Below the pieces are notes generated by a model, which searched no databases, was not told the origin of the DNA, and saw nothing but the letters and a program-made list of their open reading frames with translations. DNA of 64,000 nt from Allorhizobium paknamense (GTDB lineage: Bacteria; Pseudomonadota; Alphaproteobacteria; Rhizobiales; Rhizobiaceae), in assembly GCF_030815125.1 (NCBI RefSeq), contig NZ_JAUSWH010000002.1:248001-312000 (forward strand), written 5' to 3'. How positions within the stretch are numbered: position 1 is the stretch's first letter; the number at the start of each line of letters is the position of its first letter. This document shows positions 1-9,613 of the stretch, in pieces. A program made the position numbers and the translations under genes.

Positions 1-103
1 CGACGTAAGCAGGGAGGCCGTGGCCGGTGTGGCCAGGGCTTTTATGAAAGGTAAACCGCCTCGCAGCCAACGAGGTATTTTAAACATTGCAGGAGAAGCG
101 ACT

Positions 104-580
104 ATGCCGATTTATCTGAAGATCGACGGTATTCAGGGCGATGCCACCCATGAAGAGCACAAGAACTGGATGGATATCGAAGCTATTCATTGGAATGTCA
201 GCCGCAACATGAATACCACGGCTGGCTCTACCGCCAACCGCGAAGCCTCCGAGCCGATGGTGTCGGAAGTCATTCTGACCAAGGTCAGCGATTCCTCCTC
301 CACCAAGCTTTTCCAGGAAGCCTGCGCCGGCCGTACCGGCAAGACGGCGGTGATCCATCTCGTCACCACGGGCAACCCGGGCAATACCTATATCGAATAC
401 AACCTGACCAACACGCTGATCGCCAACTATTCGGTGGATTCCAGCGGTGACCGTCCGGTTGAAACCATCAAGCTGAACTTCACCAAGATCGAAGTGAAGT
501 ACACGCCGTATGACGAGAACAACACGGCAAAGTCGCCGATGATCGCGTCCTACGACCTCTCCACGACCAAGGCTGCCTAA
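104..580 (+). CDS. hcp: Type VI secretion tube protein Hcp
   Basis: Hcp forms the stacked hexameric rings of the type VI secretion inner tube and can carry small effectors in its lumen. The 158-aa product starts MPIYLKIDGIQGD and has the family's usual length and composition (IHWNVSRNM near residue 30, IKLNFTKIEVKY near the C-terminus). The ATG at 104 is chosen because AGGAGAAG precedes it by about six bases; longer in-frame starts have no ribosome site. It is followed by a strong hairpin and by a putative effector/immunity pair. No other T6SS structural gene is in the window, so this may be an orphan hcp locus or the edge of a cluster to the left. Confidence 0.93.
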   Translation: MPIYLKIDGIQGDATHEEHKNWMDIEAIHWNVSRNMNTTAGSTANREASEPMVSEVILTKVSDSSSTKLFQEACAGRTGKTAVIHLVTTGNPGNTYIEYNLTNTLIANYSVDSSGDRPVETIKLNFTKIEVKYTPYDENNTAKSPMIASYDLSTTKAA

Positions 581-593
581 GGCGGCTTCCACA

Positions 594-625
594 CCCCCAG
601 GGCAGTATCTTCGCCGCCCTGGGGG
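594..625 (+). terminator. Hairpin after hcp
   Basis: A perfect 10-bp stem (CCCCCAGGGC with GCCCTGGGGG) and 12-base loop start 13 bases after the hcp stop. No U-run follows, so it is more likely an attenuator or an mRNA-protecting structure than a full intrinsic terminator. It would let hcp be made in excess over the downstream pair, which fits a structural protein needed in bulk. Confidence 0.6.
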
Positions 626-868
626 AGTGATCGTGCAGTGTTGTGAATGATTGATTGGTTTTGAAATTTCCCACTTTTGTCACACCTGCCAGATCATGTC
701 CGGCGGGACAGTTCAGAGCATTTCCAGGAAAAGTGGGAACCGATTTTCCGTCCGGAAATGCGCAAAGATAAAGTTTCAGATCGAAAAGCACTCTAAATCC
801 GATCGAAAGCGCTCTCATTTCGGCTTGAAGCCGTTTCCATGTTCGCCCCTTTCAAACAGGAAGCCGCC

Positions 869-1945
869 ATGTCTGCTGCCAAGGACCGTCTCAACGCCAT
901 TCTCATCGATCTTCCCGCCAAGAATTCGCAGTGGGAAAAGAACGTCGTCAATCCTTATGTCCGGGCTTATGACATGGCCTATGGCAATTACCAGAAAACG
1001 CTTGCCGCGCAGGCCGCGCATGACCGTATGGTGGCCGAACTCTTCGTGCTTGCTGCCTCCGTGCTGACCGGCAGCGTGATGATGGCAGCTTTTGCCAGTT
1101 CCTCGCTGCGGGTGCTGGCGGGCAGGGCGATGCTGCAAACCATCTGCAACAACAATCTCAATCGCACCTTCAACGCAGTTCATGCTGTCAGCAACAGCCA
1201 GACGGCAATGTTTGCGCTGGGCGGTGTGCTGGATGCCGCCAAAAGCCTGGCGGGCAAGCAGGTTCAGGCGGCGGTGGAAGATCTCACCAAGTCTCCGCCC
1301 ATGGCCGCATCTCCCAGCGCTCTGACTTTCCTCACCTATATGTCGGATTTCGTCTACACCAATCACATCACCCTGCATAAGCTCGTTCGCGGTGTGCTGG
1401 ACGATGCTTCAATCACTGACGACAACAAGCAGAAGATCGCCGATCTGGTCACCCGGACCCCCTATTGGAACGCGCCGGAAAACCGCAGGGTGGACGAGAC
1501 CAGCCTGTCCCAGAAAATGGAACTGCTGTTTTACATGCAGGCGGTGCTGGATTCGGACTTTTTGGTGGATACGATCAGTGTTCCTGTCACAACGCCTTAT
1601 ATGACACAATCCCAGATTGTCGAAGTCGGTCGTAAACCAATCGAGATCATGCCGTCGTCACCGAACTATCCCAAGCTGGGTGCGCAAAAAATTGGCGGTT
1701 CAAGAGGAATGGATCGCACGCGTTCCGTTGAATACAATAGTCTCGGTTCTGCTATCCGAAACAGGATCAATGTCGTTAGCCAGATGGCAGTTGGAGCGCC
1801 GTTTTATGCAGAAAACGGTATGATGGCCAGTATGTTTGAAAAGAACTCGGACCGTCGTGATCAGTTGCTGAAAGCGGAGCAGATTATCACGCGTCTTGCT
1901 TTGCAAACACGGCCCAAGCAGTTCACCGATGTGGTTATGTTGTGA
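869..1945 (+). CDS. Putative T6SS effector, family not recognised
   Basis: A 358-aa protein with no family I can name. Residues about 48-80 are strongly hydrophobic (ELFVLAASVLTGSVMMAAFA), and more weakly apolar helices follow to about residue 130, so membrane insertion is plausible. The C-terminal half is soluble, with a proline- and glycine-rich stretch (IEIMPSSPNYPKLG). The ATG at 869 follows AGGAAG by five bases and is preferred over the ATG at 839. Its stop overlaps the start of the next gene by four bases. Position after hcp and coupling to an exported partner suggest a secreted toxin acting at the inner membrane or in the periplasm. This is inference; no catalytic motif is visible. Confidence 0.6.
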   Translation: MSAAKDRLNAILIDLPAKNSQWEKNVVNPYVRAYDMAYGNYQKTLAAQAAHDRMVAELFVLAASVLTGSVMMAAFASSSLRVLAGRAMLQTICNNNLNRTFNAVHAVSNSQTAMFALGGVLDAAKSLAGKQVQAAVEDLTKSPPMAASPSALTFLTYMSDFVYTNHITLHKLVRGVLDDASITDDNKQKIADLVTRTPYWNAPENRRVDETSLSQKMELLFYMQAVLDSDFLVDTISVPVTTPYMTQSQIVEVGRKPIEIMPSSPNYPKLGAQKIGGSRGMDRTRSVEYNSLGSAIRNRINVVSQMAVGAPFYAENGMMASMFEKNSDRRDQLLKAEQIITRLALQTRPKQFTDVVML

Positions 1946-2859
1946 GAATGGCTTGGATGATGTTCAGAGGGAAATTGTCGCGATCGTTCCGCTGGCTCGG
2001 TATCACACTGATTATCAGCGGACTTTTGGCGAATACGGCCTATGCTAGAGATAAGCCTCAGACGGTGGATGAGGCATTGATGGCCATTGAGTCCGTGGAT
2101 GGTTTCCCCCAGGCTATCGGACCAATGATCGATGCCGCCAAACAGCATGTTGCTGTTGTTGAGAATGTGGATGCATCAAAACCGGCTGCTTTACTAGGGG
2201 AGGCAGCAAAACCGGCTTTCGATCCGGCAACGTGGCGTGACAATATTCTGGCGAAAATTGCTTCCCCGTCGACGGGTTCGTCTGTGGATGCTGACGCTTT
2301 CATCAAGGCTAGTCAAAATCTCGTAGAAAGCTACGGCAAAGCTGCTGAACTTTTTCAGAAGGACAATAAGGCCAGCACGGATAGCATCGCTGATCGCTTG
2401 AAGAGTAGACCGGACAATGCCGATTTAGAGGCGCTTGTCTCTTCAATGGCGCTGCCGGATATGGCGGCTGAAACAACGACGACCACAATGGCCATGACGA
2501 AGGCTATCGAGATCTTTTTCAATGAAGATCCGGCACAATTCGCGAAGCTTACAACTGCGGATATTGATGGGTTGGTGGCAACCTATTTCCAAAAATTCAA
2601 TGTCGATAATGAGGACATCAAGCCCCAGGCTGATCTCGTTAGACAGTCCAAGAAAATTGCGGTGGAATATGCCCTTTCCGAGCTTTCACAGGAGGATATC
2701 AAGATTTTGCTTGATTTCTATAAAAGTGATTCCGGTCAGGCGAAACGTGAGGCGTTGATAAAGGCGTTTAACGAACAATTGCTTCAATCGAATAAGATCA
2801 TGCTGAAGTCTTATTTCGTTGAAGTATCCGCCTATTTTCGTTCCAAGGCGCAGCAATAG
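1942..2859 (+). CDS. Exported protein, candidate immunity protein
   Basis: A 305-aa protein with an N-terminal signal sequence (hydrophobic LGITLIISGLLANTAYA, likely cleavage after AYA), so probably periplasmic. The C-terminal part, with ILLDFYKSDSGQAKREAL, resembles the DUF2059 helical repeat of exported proteins. The GTG at 1942 overlaps the upstream TGA (GTGA), implying translational coupling; ATG at 1948 is an alternative. A periplasmic protein coupled to a putative T6SS toxin is the usual arrangement for immunity proteins, and I infer that role. The GC content is lower than in the pst region nearby, hinting at separate ancestry. Confidence 0.6.
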   Translation: MRMAWMMFRGKLSRSFRWLGITLIISGLLANTAYARDKPQTVDEALMAIESVDGFPQAIGPMIDAAKQHVAVVENVDASKPAALLGEAAKPAFDPATWRDNILAKIASPSTGSSVDADAFIKASQNLVESYGKAAELFQKDNKASTDSIADRLKSRPDNADLEALVSSMALPDMAAETTTTTMAMTKAIEIFFNEDPAQFAKLTTADIDGLVATYFQKFNVDNEDIKPQADLVRQSKKIAVEYALSELSQEDIKILLDFYKSDSGQAKREALIKAFNEQLLQSNKIMLKSYFVEVSAYFRSKAQQ

Positions 2860-2934
2860 ACGTTGATGTTGGACGGTCTGCTGTTGCACGGCATTTCTGT
2901 TCCAGCGCAAAGTAGAAAGACTTGAGAGTGCGCA

Positions 2935-3468
2935 TCACGTCGCGTCTTTCTCCTCCGTGTCTCTCTTTCTTTCGATCGTGTCGAGAACCTGTTCCGGGAC
3001 GACGTCCTCGGTGAGTTCGTGGATTTCGGTGTCGTGGCTGAGGTCGATGTCGAGTTTTCCGGCGATGGTCACCAGCAGGGTCAGCATGCGGGTGGCCTCG
3101 TGTTCGGCCAGAAGTGAGATCTGCAGGTTGAGATCGGCGCGCTTGTCGGCGGATTTGGTCATGCGGTTCTGGCTGATCAGCACGAAGGTAGAGATGAAGA
3201 TGGCTTCGACCGAGGCCACCATGGCCAGGATGACAAGGGAAGGGTCAAAGGCGGGCAGGAGCGGCACGAGGCCGAGATTGATCAGGATCCACAGGCCGAA
3301 AATGATCGCGTGCAGATAGACGAAGGTCATGGAGCCGGCAAAGCTGGTGATGCGTGCGGCGATCCTGTCTTCAAGCGAGGCCCGTCTTTCTTCCTCCCGC
3401 CGCCGGGCAATCAGCGCTTCGATATTTCGGTCAAGATGGCTTGCAACGGGGGTGGAGGGATCTGGCAT
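2935..3468 (-). CDS. DUF1003 family membrane protein
   Basis: A 177-aa protein with a charged N-terminus rich in arginine and glutamate (residues 15-40) and two membrane helices (FVYLHAIIFGLWILINLGLV near 49-68, then LVILAMVASVEAIFISTFVL). After the second helix comes the typical SQNRMTKSADKRADLNLQIS stretch, and the C-terminus is acidic. This layout is characteristic of DUF1003, whose function is unknown. It lies downstream of the phoB-type genes in the same orientation but is separated by 134 bases, so it may have its own promoter. Confidence 0.85.
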   Translation of the reverse strand: MPDPSTPVASHLDRNIEALIARRREEERRASLEDRIAARITSFAGSMTFVYLHAIIFGLWILINLGLVPLLPAFDPSLVILAMVASVEAIFISTFVLISQNRMTKSADKRADLNLQISLLAEHEATRMLTLLVTIAGKLDIDLSHDTEIHELTEDVVPEQVLDTIERKRDTEEKDAT

Positions 3469-3602
3469 GGGTTCTCATCCTGCGCGGGGTCGCCCGTCGA
3501 ACCTCGGCCCGATAGGGAAGTTCCAAAAGTCGTGAGGATGGAGGTGCGATTTCCGGCGCGTCATCGCCGCAAGCGCGGAAAACTGCCTTTTGTGATGTTT
3601 TG

Positions 3603-4289
3603 CTACAATACCCCCAGCACGTAGCCTTCGCCGCGGATGGTCTGGATGATCCGGTCGGATTTACCAAGGCGGATGGCCTTGCGCAGGCGGCCGACATGCA
3701 CATCCACCGTGCGTTCGTCTACGGTGGTGTCCTCGCCCCAGAGTGCAGTCTTGATTTCGCTGCGCGAATGGACGTGGCGGGGCGCGCGCATCATCAGTTC
3801 CAGCAGCCTGAATTCCATCATACCCATCCTGATCTCCCGTTTCTGCCGGTAGATGCGATAGGTCCTGAGGTCCAGCGACAGATCGCCTACCACCAGCCGT
3901 TCGGCCAGCAGGGAAGGATTGAGGCGCTGGAAGAGGTTCTTGACCCGCATGACGATTTCCACCGTGGAGACGGGCTTGACCAGGCAATCATCGACACCGG
4001 CGGATAGTGCCGCCAGTTTCTCGGCCTCATCGCCCTCCGGCACCAGCATCACCACCGGCACGCTTTCGGTGGAGGGGCGGGCGCGCAGGCGGCGACAGAT
4101 TTCGATGGCCGACAATCCGGCGATCCAGGCTCCCAGAATGATCAGATCGGGCAGGGCCGGGCTGAAGAAATCATCCATGCCAGCGGCTTGTGTCAGTAGG
4201 GATACTGCAAAACCCTCATTGGCCAGCCTGAGCGCCAGGGTCTGACCGAGAATGGCATCGCTTTCCGCGACAAGGATGCGTCCTGGCAT
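3603..4289 (-). CDS. PhoB paralogue with degenerate receiver
   Basis: A 228-aa OmpR/PhoB-type regulator that starts 16 bases after the phoB stop and is clearly its paralogue (both have VDERTVDVHVGRLRKA in the winged-helix domain). The receiver is degenerate: the phospho-acceptor D53 is G (LIILGAWIAG), T83 is V, and the acidic pair E9-D10 is E-S, while K105 is kept. It therefore should not accept phosphate in the normal way. The DNA-binding half is intact, including the recognition helix region, so it may bind Pho boxes independently of phosphorylation or form heterodimers with PhoB. As the last gene of the pst-pho operon it would rise under phosphate starvation. Confidence 0.85.
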   Translation of the reverse strand: MPGRILVAESDAILGQTLALRLANEGFAVSLLTQAAGMDDFFSPALPDLIILGAWIAGLSAIEICRRLRARPSTESVPVVMLVPEGDEAEKLAALSAGVDDCLVKPVSTVEIVMRVKNLFQRLNPSLLAERLVVGDLSLDLRTYRIYRQKREIRMGMMEFRLLELMMRAPRHVHSRSEIKTALWGEDTTVDERTVDVHVGRLRKAIRLGKSDRIIQTIRGEGYVLGVL

Positions 4290-4305
4290 GGCTTCGAGGC
4301 TCCGG

Positions 4306-4989
4306 TCACGTCTCCATGGAATAGCCCGCGCCGCGCACGGTGCGGATCACATCCTGCTGGTTGCTGCCGTTCAGCGCCTTGCGCAGGCGGCCCACATGCA
4401 CATCCACGGTGCGCTCATCCACATAGATGTCATGGCCCCAGACACCATCGAGAAGCTGTGAGCGGGAAAACACCCGGCCGGGGGACGACATCAGGAATTC
4501 CAGCAGCCGGAATTCCGTCGGCCCCAGCCGCACTTCACGGGTCTTGCGGTGCACGCGATGGGTCTCGCGGTCCAGCTCGATATCGCCGCAGCGCAGAACG
4601 CTGGAGAGAACCTCGGGCTTGGCCCGGCGCAGCATGGCCTTCACCCGCGCCATCAGTTCCGGTGTCGAAAAAGGCTTGACCACGTAATCGTCGGCGCCGG
4701 TGGAAAGGCCGCGCACCCGCTCGCTTTCCTCGCCGCGCGCCGTCAGCATGATGATCGGCAGGCGTTCGGTGTCTGGCCGCATGCGCAGGCGGCGGCACAG
4801 TTCGATGCCGGAGACGCCGGGCAGCATCCAGTCGAGGATGAGGAGATCGGGTACGCGCTCCTGCAGGCGGATCTCGGCTTCGTCGCCGCGCAGGATGGTT
4901 TCCACCTCATAGCCTTCCGTTTCCAGATTGTAGCGAAGAAGCACGCTCAGCGCTTCTTCATCTTCCACCACGGCAATTCTTGGTAGCAT
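4306..4989 (-). CDS. phoB: Phosphate regulon response regulator PhoB
   Basis: A 227-aa OmpR-family response regulator. The receiver has all key residues: E9-D10, D53 in LLILDWMLPG, T83 and K105. The C-terminal winged helix (about 130-227) carries the PhoB signature VDERTVDVHVGRLRKAL. Phosphorylated by PhoR it binds Pho boxes and recruits RNA polymerase. It sits 18 bases downstream of phoU in the pst operon, so it is likely autoregulated through the box upstream of pstS. No phoR is present in the window. Confidence 0.96.
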   Translation of the reverse strand: MLPRIAVVEDEEALSVLLRYNLETEGYEVETILRGDEAEIRLQERVPDLLILDWMLPGVSGIELCRRLRMRPDTERLPIIMLTARGEESERVRGLSTGADDYVVKPFSTPELMARVKAMLRRAKPEVLSSVLRCGDIELDRETHRVHRKTREVRLGPTEFRLLEFLMSSPGRVFSRSQLLDGVWGHDIYVDERTVDVHVGRLRKALNGSNQQDVIRTVRGAGYSMET

Positions 4990-5007
4990 CGGATTCCACT
5001 CCCCTGT

Positions 5008-5721
5008 TTATTCGCTGATGGAACCCAGCGTATTGGAAGTATCGTCCTTCGGGCGCTCGCCCTCCGGCTGCGAACCAGTCGCGATATAGTAGATGGTTTC
5101 GGCGATGTTGGTGGCGTGATCGCCGATGCGCTCGATGTTCTTGGCGCAGAACAAAAGATGCGTGCAGGTGGTGATATTGCGCGGATCTTCCATCATGTAA
5201 GTCAGAAGTTCGCGAAAGAGCGAGGTGTAGATCGCATCGATCTCCTCGTCGCGCAGGCGGATGGCTTCCGCCTTCTGGGCCGAGGGGTTGGCGAAGACAT
5301 CCAGCACTTCCTTCAACTGCACCAGCGCCAGTTCGGAGAGATGCTCCAGGCCGCGCGCCAGCTTGCGCGGCACACCGGTGCCCTGTACGGCAATCACCCG
5401 TTTGGCGGTGTTCTTGCCGAGATCGCCGACGCGCTCCAGATCGGCGGCGATGCGCAACGTACCGATGATCTCGCGCAGATCGGCGGCCACTGGCTGGCGG
5501 CGGGCAATGGTGACGATGGCCTTTTCCTGAACCTCACGCTCGGCGCTGTCCAGGATCACGTCATCGGAAATGACCCGCTGCGCCAGTCCGCCATCGGATG
5601 TGACCAGTGCCCGCACGGCATCGGCGCACATCTGCTCCGCCAGCCCGCCCATCTCGGAGATGCGGCGGTTCAGATATTTCAGGTCTTCGTCATAGGCCGA
5701 AAGAATATGCGAGGGGGACAT
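5008..5721 (-). CDS. phoU: Phosphate signalling protein PhoU
   Basis: A 237-aa, mostly helical protein of two PhoU repeats, each with the E/DxxxD metal-binding pattern (for example LRIAADLERVGDLGKN and CAKNIERIGDHATNIAE). PhoU connects PstSCAB with PhoR and keeps the regulon off when phosphate is plentiful. The length is normal for the family. It lies between pstB and phoB, the conserved rhizobial order. Confidence 0.96.
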   Translation of the reverse strand: MSPSHILSAYDEDLKYLNRRISEMGGLAEQMCADAVRALVTSDGGLAQRVISDDVILDSAEREVQEKAIVTIARRQPVAADLREIIGTLRIAADLERVGDLGKNTAKRVIAVQGTGVPRKLARGLEHLSELALVQLKEVLDVFANPSAQKAEAIRLRDEEIDAIYTSLFRELLTYMMEDPRNITTCTHLLFCAKNIERIGDHATNIAETIYYIATGSQPEGERPKDDTSNTLGSISE

Positions 5722-5778
5722 GGGTTTTCCTTCCGGAAATACGTAAAAACAAAAGCTCAGCGCATGGCTGGCCGATGA

Positions 5779-6576
5779 TCAGCCGAACCGGCCCGTCACA
5801 TAGTCCTGGGTGCGCTTCTGCTGCGGCGAGGTGAAGATCTTCGAGGTGTCGTCGAATTCCACCAGTTCACCCAGATACATGAAGGCGGTCTGCTTGGAGA
5901 CGCGGGCCGCCTGCTGCATGTTGTGGGTGACGATGACGATGGTGTAATCGGCGCGCAATTCGTCGATCAGTTCTTCGATCTTGGCCGTCGACAGCGGATC
6001 GAGCGCCGAGGCCGGTTCATCGAGCAGGATGATTTCCGGCTTCACCGCCACTGTGCGGGCAATGCACAGGCGCTGCTGCTGGCCGCCGGACAGGCTGAGG
6101 CCGCTGGCATGCAGCTTATCCTTCACCTCGTTCCACAGTGCGGCGCGGCGAAGGGCGGCTTCCACCCGCTCGTCTATGTCCGCCTTGCCGAGTTTTTCAT
6201 AGAGGCGAATGCCGAAGGCGATGTTTTCATAGATCGACATCGGGAAGGGGGTGGGCTTCTGGAACACCATGCCCACCTTGGTGCGCAGCAGGTTCAGGTC
6301 CTGCGTGCGGTCGAGGATGTTCCTGCCGTCCACCACCACTTCACCCTCGGCGTGCTGGCGCGGGTAAAGCTCGTAGATGCGGTTCAGCACGCGCAGCAGC
6401 GTGGACTTGCCGCAGCCGGACGGGCCGATGAAGGCGGTGACGCTGCGCTCGGGCAGGGTCATGGAGATGTCTTTCAGCGCCTTGGTCGAACCATAGTAGA
6501 AGTTGAGGTTCTTGATTTCGATCTTGGCACGGGTTTCGGTCTTGGGGGCCTGTTCTACTCTGTCCATGGGAATCAT
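5779..6576 (-). CDS. pstB: Phosphate ABC transporter ATPase PstB
   Basis: A 265-aa ABC ATPase. Walker A GPSGCGKS is at residues 51-58, the signature LSGGQQQR near 162, Walker B with [13 protein letters not shown] near 184, and an H-loop in [10 protein letters not shown]. The insertion after Walker A ([15 protein letters not shown]) and the sequence [16 protein letters not shown] are specific to PstB. It powers phosphate import together with PstA and PstC. Its start lies 5 bases after the pstA stop. Confidence 0.97.
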   Translation of the reverse strand: MIPMDRVEQAPKTETRAKIEIKNLNFYYGSTKALKDISMTLPERSVTAFIGPSGCGKSTLLRVLNRIYELYPRQHAEGEVVVDGRNILDRTQDLNLLRTKVGMVFQKPTPFPMSIYENIAFGIRLYEKLGKADIDERVEAALRRAALWNEVKDKLHASGLSLSGGQQQRLCIARTVAVKPEIILLDEPASALDPLSTAKIEELIDELRADYTIVIVTHNMQQAARVSKQTAFMYLGELVEFDDTSKIFTSPQQKRTQDYVTGRFG

Positions 6577-6581
6577 GTGCC

Positions 6582-7424
6582 TTATCTATCCTCTTTGCGT
6601 CCGGTGAGGCTGCGGGCGACGATGCTGAGGCCCAGAACCGTGAAGGTGATGATCAATGCCCCGGTCCAGGCCAGTTGCTGCCATTCCTCATAGGGGCTGA
6701 GAGCGAACTGGAAGATGGTGACCGGCAGGCTGGCCATCGGCGCGTTGAGATTGCTGCTCCAGAACTGGTTGTTGAGCGCGGTGAAGAGGAGCGGCGCCGT
6801 TTCGCCGGAGATGCGCGCAATGGCCAGCAGCACGCCGGTGACGATGCCGGACAGGGCGGCGCGATACGCCACCGAGCGGATGACGATCCAGCGCGGTGCG
6901 CCGATGGCGGTTCCGGCTTCGCGCAGCGCATTGGGTACCAGGTTCAGCATGTCCTCCGTGGTGCGCACCACCACCGGAATGACCAGCACGGCCAGCGCAA
7001 AGGCCCCGGCAATGCCGGAGAAATGCCCCATGGGCCGCACGACCAGTTCATAGACAAACAGGCCGACGACGATGGAAGGCGCCGATAGCAGGATGTCGTT
7101 GATGAAGCGCACTACCACGGTCAATCTGGAAAAACGGCCATATTCGGCCATGTAGGTGCCGGCCATGATGCCGATCGGCGTGCCGATGACGATGGCGATG
7201 ATGGTGATGAGGAAGCTGCCGGCAATCGCGTTCAGCAGGCCGCCGGCATCGCCGGGCGGCGGGGTCATTTCCGTGAAGACCTGCAGCGAGACGCCTGCAA
7301 GCCCCTTGTAGATCAGTGCGCCGAGAATGAGCGCCAGCCAGAGAAGACCGATGGCGGCGGCAACCACGCAGAGCGCCATCATCACGGTATTCCTGGTCTT
7401 GCGCCTTTGGTAGATCGAGGTCAT
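6582..7424 (-). CDS. pstA: Phosphate ABC transporter permease PstA
   Basis: A 280-aa inner-membrane permease with six predicted helices and the binding-protein-dependent transport loop ([30 protein letters not shown] near residue 170-200). Motifs such as [18 protein letters not shown] and [13 protein letters not shown] are typical of PstA. It pairs with PstC to form the channel. It lies 4 bases downstream of pstC, consistent with translational coupling. Confidence 0.96.
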   Translation of the reverse strand: MTSIYQRRKTRNTVMMALCVVAAAIGLLWLALILGALIYKGLAGVSLQVFTEMTPPPGDAGGLLNAIAGSFLITIIAIVIGTPIGIMAGTYMAEYGRFSRLTVVVRFINDILLSAPSIVVGLFVYELVVRPMGHFSGIAGAFALAVLVIPVVVRTTEDMLNLVPNALREAGTAIGAPRWIVIRSVAYRAALSGIVTGVLLAIARISGETAPLLFTALNNQFWSSNLNAPMASLPVTIFQFALSPYEEWQQLAWTGALIITFTVLGLSIVARSLTGRKEDR

Positions 7425-7428
7425 GGGA

Positions 7429-8406
7429 TCAGGCTCCCGCCTTGCTTTCGATCCGCATCAGCATGATGCGGGCGGCTGCGAGGATGATGAAGGTGATGAT
7501 GAAGAGGATGAGGCCAAGCGCGATCAGCGACGAGGTATAGAGCGCGCCGTCCGCCTCGGTGAATTCATTGGCGATGGTGGCCGAGATGGTGGTGCCCGGC
7601 GCAAACAGCGAACTGCTGATGCGGTGGGCATTGCCGATGACGAAGGTGACGGCCATGGTTTCGCCGAGCGCCCGGCCAAGGCCCAGCATGACCCCGCCCA
7701 TGATGCCGACCCGCGTGTAGGGAATGACGATGCGGCGAATGACTTCCCAGGTGGTGCAGCCAATGCCATAGGCCGATTCCTTCAGCACCGACGGCACGGT
7801 ATCGAACACGTCCTTGGTGATCGAGGTGATGAAGGGCAGCACCATGATGGTGAGAATGAGCGAGGAGGTAAGCACGCCGATCCCGTAGGGCGGACCGGCA
7901 AAAAGATCGGAGAGAACCGGAATATTGGCGAAGGCATCGATCACCGCCGGCTGGACCACCGTCTGCACGAAGGGCGCGAAGACGAAGAGGCCCCAGATGC
8001 CATAGATGATGCTGGGAATGCCCGCCAGCAATTCGATGGCGATGGCAATCGGGCGGCGCAGCGGGCGCGGGCAAAGCTCGGTCAGGAAGACGGCAATGCC
8101 GATGCCGATCGGAACGGCAAGAACAATGGCGATGGCCGAGGTGACGAGCGTGCCGTAGATCGGAGCGAGCGCGCCGAATTTTTCCGTGACCGGGTTCCAG
8201 CTCTCCGTCACGAAGAAGGACAGGCCGAAGGCCGAGAGCGCCGGCCAGGCGCCGATGACGAGAGAGAGCGCCACACCGCTCAGGAGAATGAGAACGAGAA
8301 TGGCGGCGGCGCGCGACAGCGCATGGAAGATCGCATCCGTCAGGGCAAAACGGCGCACCACCCTTTCACGCTGCAAATCCTGACTTGGCATCGTGGTTGA
8401 CGTCAT
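7429..8406 (-). CDS. pstC: Phosphate ABC transporter permease PstC
   Basis: A 325-aa inner-membrane permease, longer at the N-terminus than PstA as usual, with six or more helices. The EAA-type loop [30 protein letters not shown] is followed by [18 protein letters not shown], which is diagnostic. The ATG at 8406 is used, with an alternative at 8394 (MPSQD). A GC-rich hairpin separates it from pstS. Confidence 0.96.
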   Translation of the reverse strand: MTSTTMPSQDLQRERVVRRFALTDAIFHALSRAAAILVLILLSGVALSLVIGAWPALSAFGLSFFVTESWNPVTEKFGALAPIYGTLVTSAIAIVLAVPIGIGIAVFLTELCPRPLRRPIAIAIELLAGIPSIIYGIWGLFVFAPFVQTVVQPAVIDAFANIPVLSDLFAGPPYGIGVLTSSLILTIMVLPFITSITKDVFDTVPSVLKESAYGIGCTTWEVIRRIVIPYTRVGIMGGVMLGLGRALGETMAVTFVIGNAHRISSSLFAPGTTISATIANEFTEADGALYTSSLIALGLILFIITFIILAAARIMLMRIESKAGA

Positions 8407-8440
8407 GATCGGTTCTCCACCGGGCTATGGGCAAGGGGGT

Positions 8441-8462
8441 GGCAGGGGGCGTGCCCCCTGCC
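8441..8462 (-). terminator. Hairpin between pstS and pstC
   Basis: A perfect stem of 9 bp (GGCAGGGGG with CCCCCTGCC) around a 4-base loop begins a few bases after the pstS stop on the minus strand. No U-run follows. Such structures often protect the pstS mRNA and lower expression of the membrane genes relative to the abundant binding protein. Confidence 0.6.
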
Positions 8463-8468
8463 TTGCAG

Positions 8469-9524
8469 TCACTTGGCGGAGAAGAGCGGCTTGCCGTCCT
8501 TGCCGACGACGTCCTTTTCCCACATGGCTTCAACGCTCTTGACGACCTTTTCCGGCATCGGAACGTAGTCGAGTTCGGCTGCCATCTTGCCGCCCTTGGC
8601 GTAGGACCAGGCGAAGAACTTCAGCGCGTCGGCGGTGGCGGCGGTGTCCTCGGGCTTCTTGTAAACGAGGATCCAGGTTGCAGCGGTCATCGGCCAGGAG
8701 CTGGCGCCCGGCTGGTTGGCGAGGATGACGCCATAGCCCGGCTGCGAATTCCAGTCGGCATTGGCGGCAGCCGCGGAGAAGGCTTCCGCCGTCGGAGCGA
8801 CCTTCTTGCCATCCTTGTTGACCATGTCGGTGTAGGTCAGCTTGTTCTGCTTGGCATAGGCATATTCGACATAGCCGATGGAGCCGTCCGTCTGGCCGAC
8901 ATTGTTGGCAACGCCTTCATTGCCCTTGGCGCCGATGCCGACCGGCCATTCCAGGGCGGTGTTCACGCCGACCTTCGACTTCCAGTCAGCGCTAACATCG
9001 CCGAGATAATAGCTGAAGTTGTAGGTGGTGCCCGAGCCGTCCGAGCGGTGAACGACGGCAATCGCCTTGGAGGGAAGCGTGAGCGAGGGGTTCAGCTTCT
9101 TGATGGCGGCATCGTCCCACTTGGTGATCTTGCCCATGAAGATATCGGCAAGGGTGGCGCCATCGAGAACGAGTTCGCCCGGCTTCACGCCTTCCAGCTT
9201 CACGACCGGCACGATGCCGCCCATGACCATCGGGAACTGGGCAAGACCGGCTTCGTTCAGCTCGTCACCCTTCAGCGGCGCATCGGAGGCACCGAAGGTG
9301 ACGGTCTTGGCCTTGATCTGCTTGATGCCGCCGCCAGAGCCGATGGACTGATAGTTCAGGCCAATGCCGGTTTCCTTCTTATAAGCATCGGCCCACTTGG
9401 CGTAAATCGGATAGGGAAAGGTGGCACCGGCGCCGGAAATGTCGGCGGCCTGGACAACGCTCATCAGCGGAGCAGCCGTCATCATCGCGGCAGACAGCGC
9501 CAGGGTGCGAAACAAACTGTTCAT
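8469..9524 (-). CDS. pstS: Phosphate-binding protein PstS
   Basis: A 351-aa periplasmic phosphate-binding protein. A signal peptide is clear (hydrophobic [13 protein letters not shown], cleavage near residue 26 after VVQA). The mature start [20 protein letters not shown] and the motifs [11 protein letters not shown] and [13 protein letters not shown] hold the phosphate-binding residues. It is the first gene of the pst operon and has its own strong Pho-box promoter. Confidence 0.97.
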   Translation of the reverse strand: MNSLFRTLALSAAMMTAAPLMSVVQAADISGAGATFPYPIYAKWADAYKKETGIGLNYQSIGSGGGIKQIKAKTVTFGASDAPLKGDELNEAGLAQFPMVMGGIVPVVKLEGVKPGELVLDGATLADIFMGKITKWDDAAIKKLNPSLTLPSKAIAVVHRSDGSGTTYNFSYYLGDVSADWKSKVGVNTALEWPVGIGAKGNEGVANNVGQTDGSIGYVEYAYAKQNKLTYTDMVNKDGKKVAPTAEAFSAAAANADWNSQPGYGVILANQPGASSWPMTAATWILVYKKPEDTAATADALKFFAWSYAKGGKMAAELDYVPMPEKVVKSVEAMWEKDVVGKDGKPLFSAK

Positions 9525-9581
9525 TGGGGGGTCCCTCTTCCTCAGAGTGCATAAGACGACGCTTTCTGCGCCAAAGGGACG

Positions 9582-9613
9582 ATTATTGCAGCCAGATGAC
9601 AGCTGGATGACAG
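9582..9613 (-). promoter_or_regulatory. Pho box and -10 of pstS operon
   Basis: On the minus strand two CTGTCAT repeats lie 11 bases apart (9596-9602 and 9607-9613), matching the consensus Pho box. An AATAAT hexamer at 9582-9587 is placed as expected for a -10 in a promoter where PhoB replaces the -35 contact. Transcription would start near 9575, giving a leader of about 50 bases before pstS. Confidence 0.9.

Noticed and set aside
8427..9554. 375-aa plus-strand open frame
   Set aside because: Shadow of pstS on the other strand.
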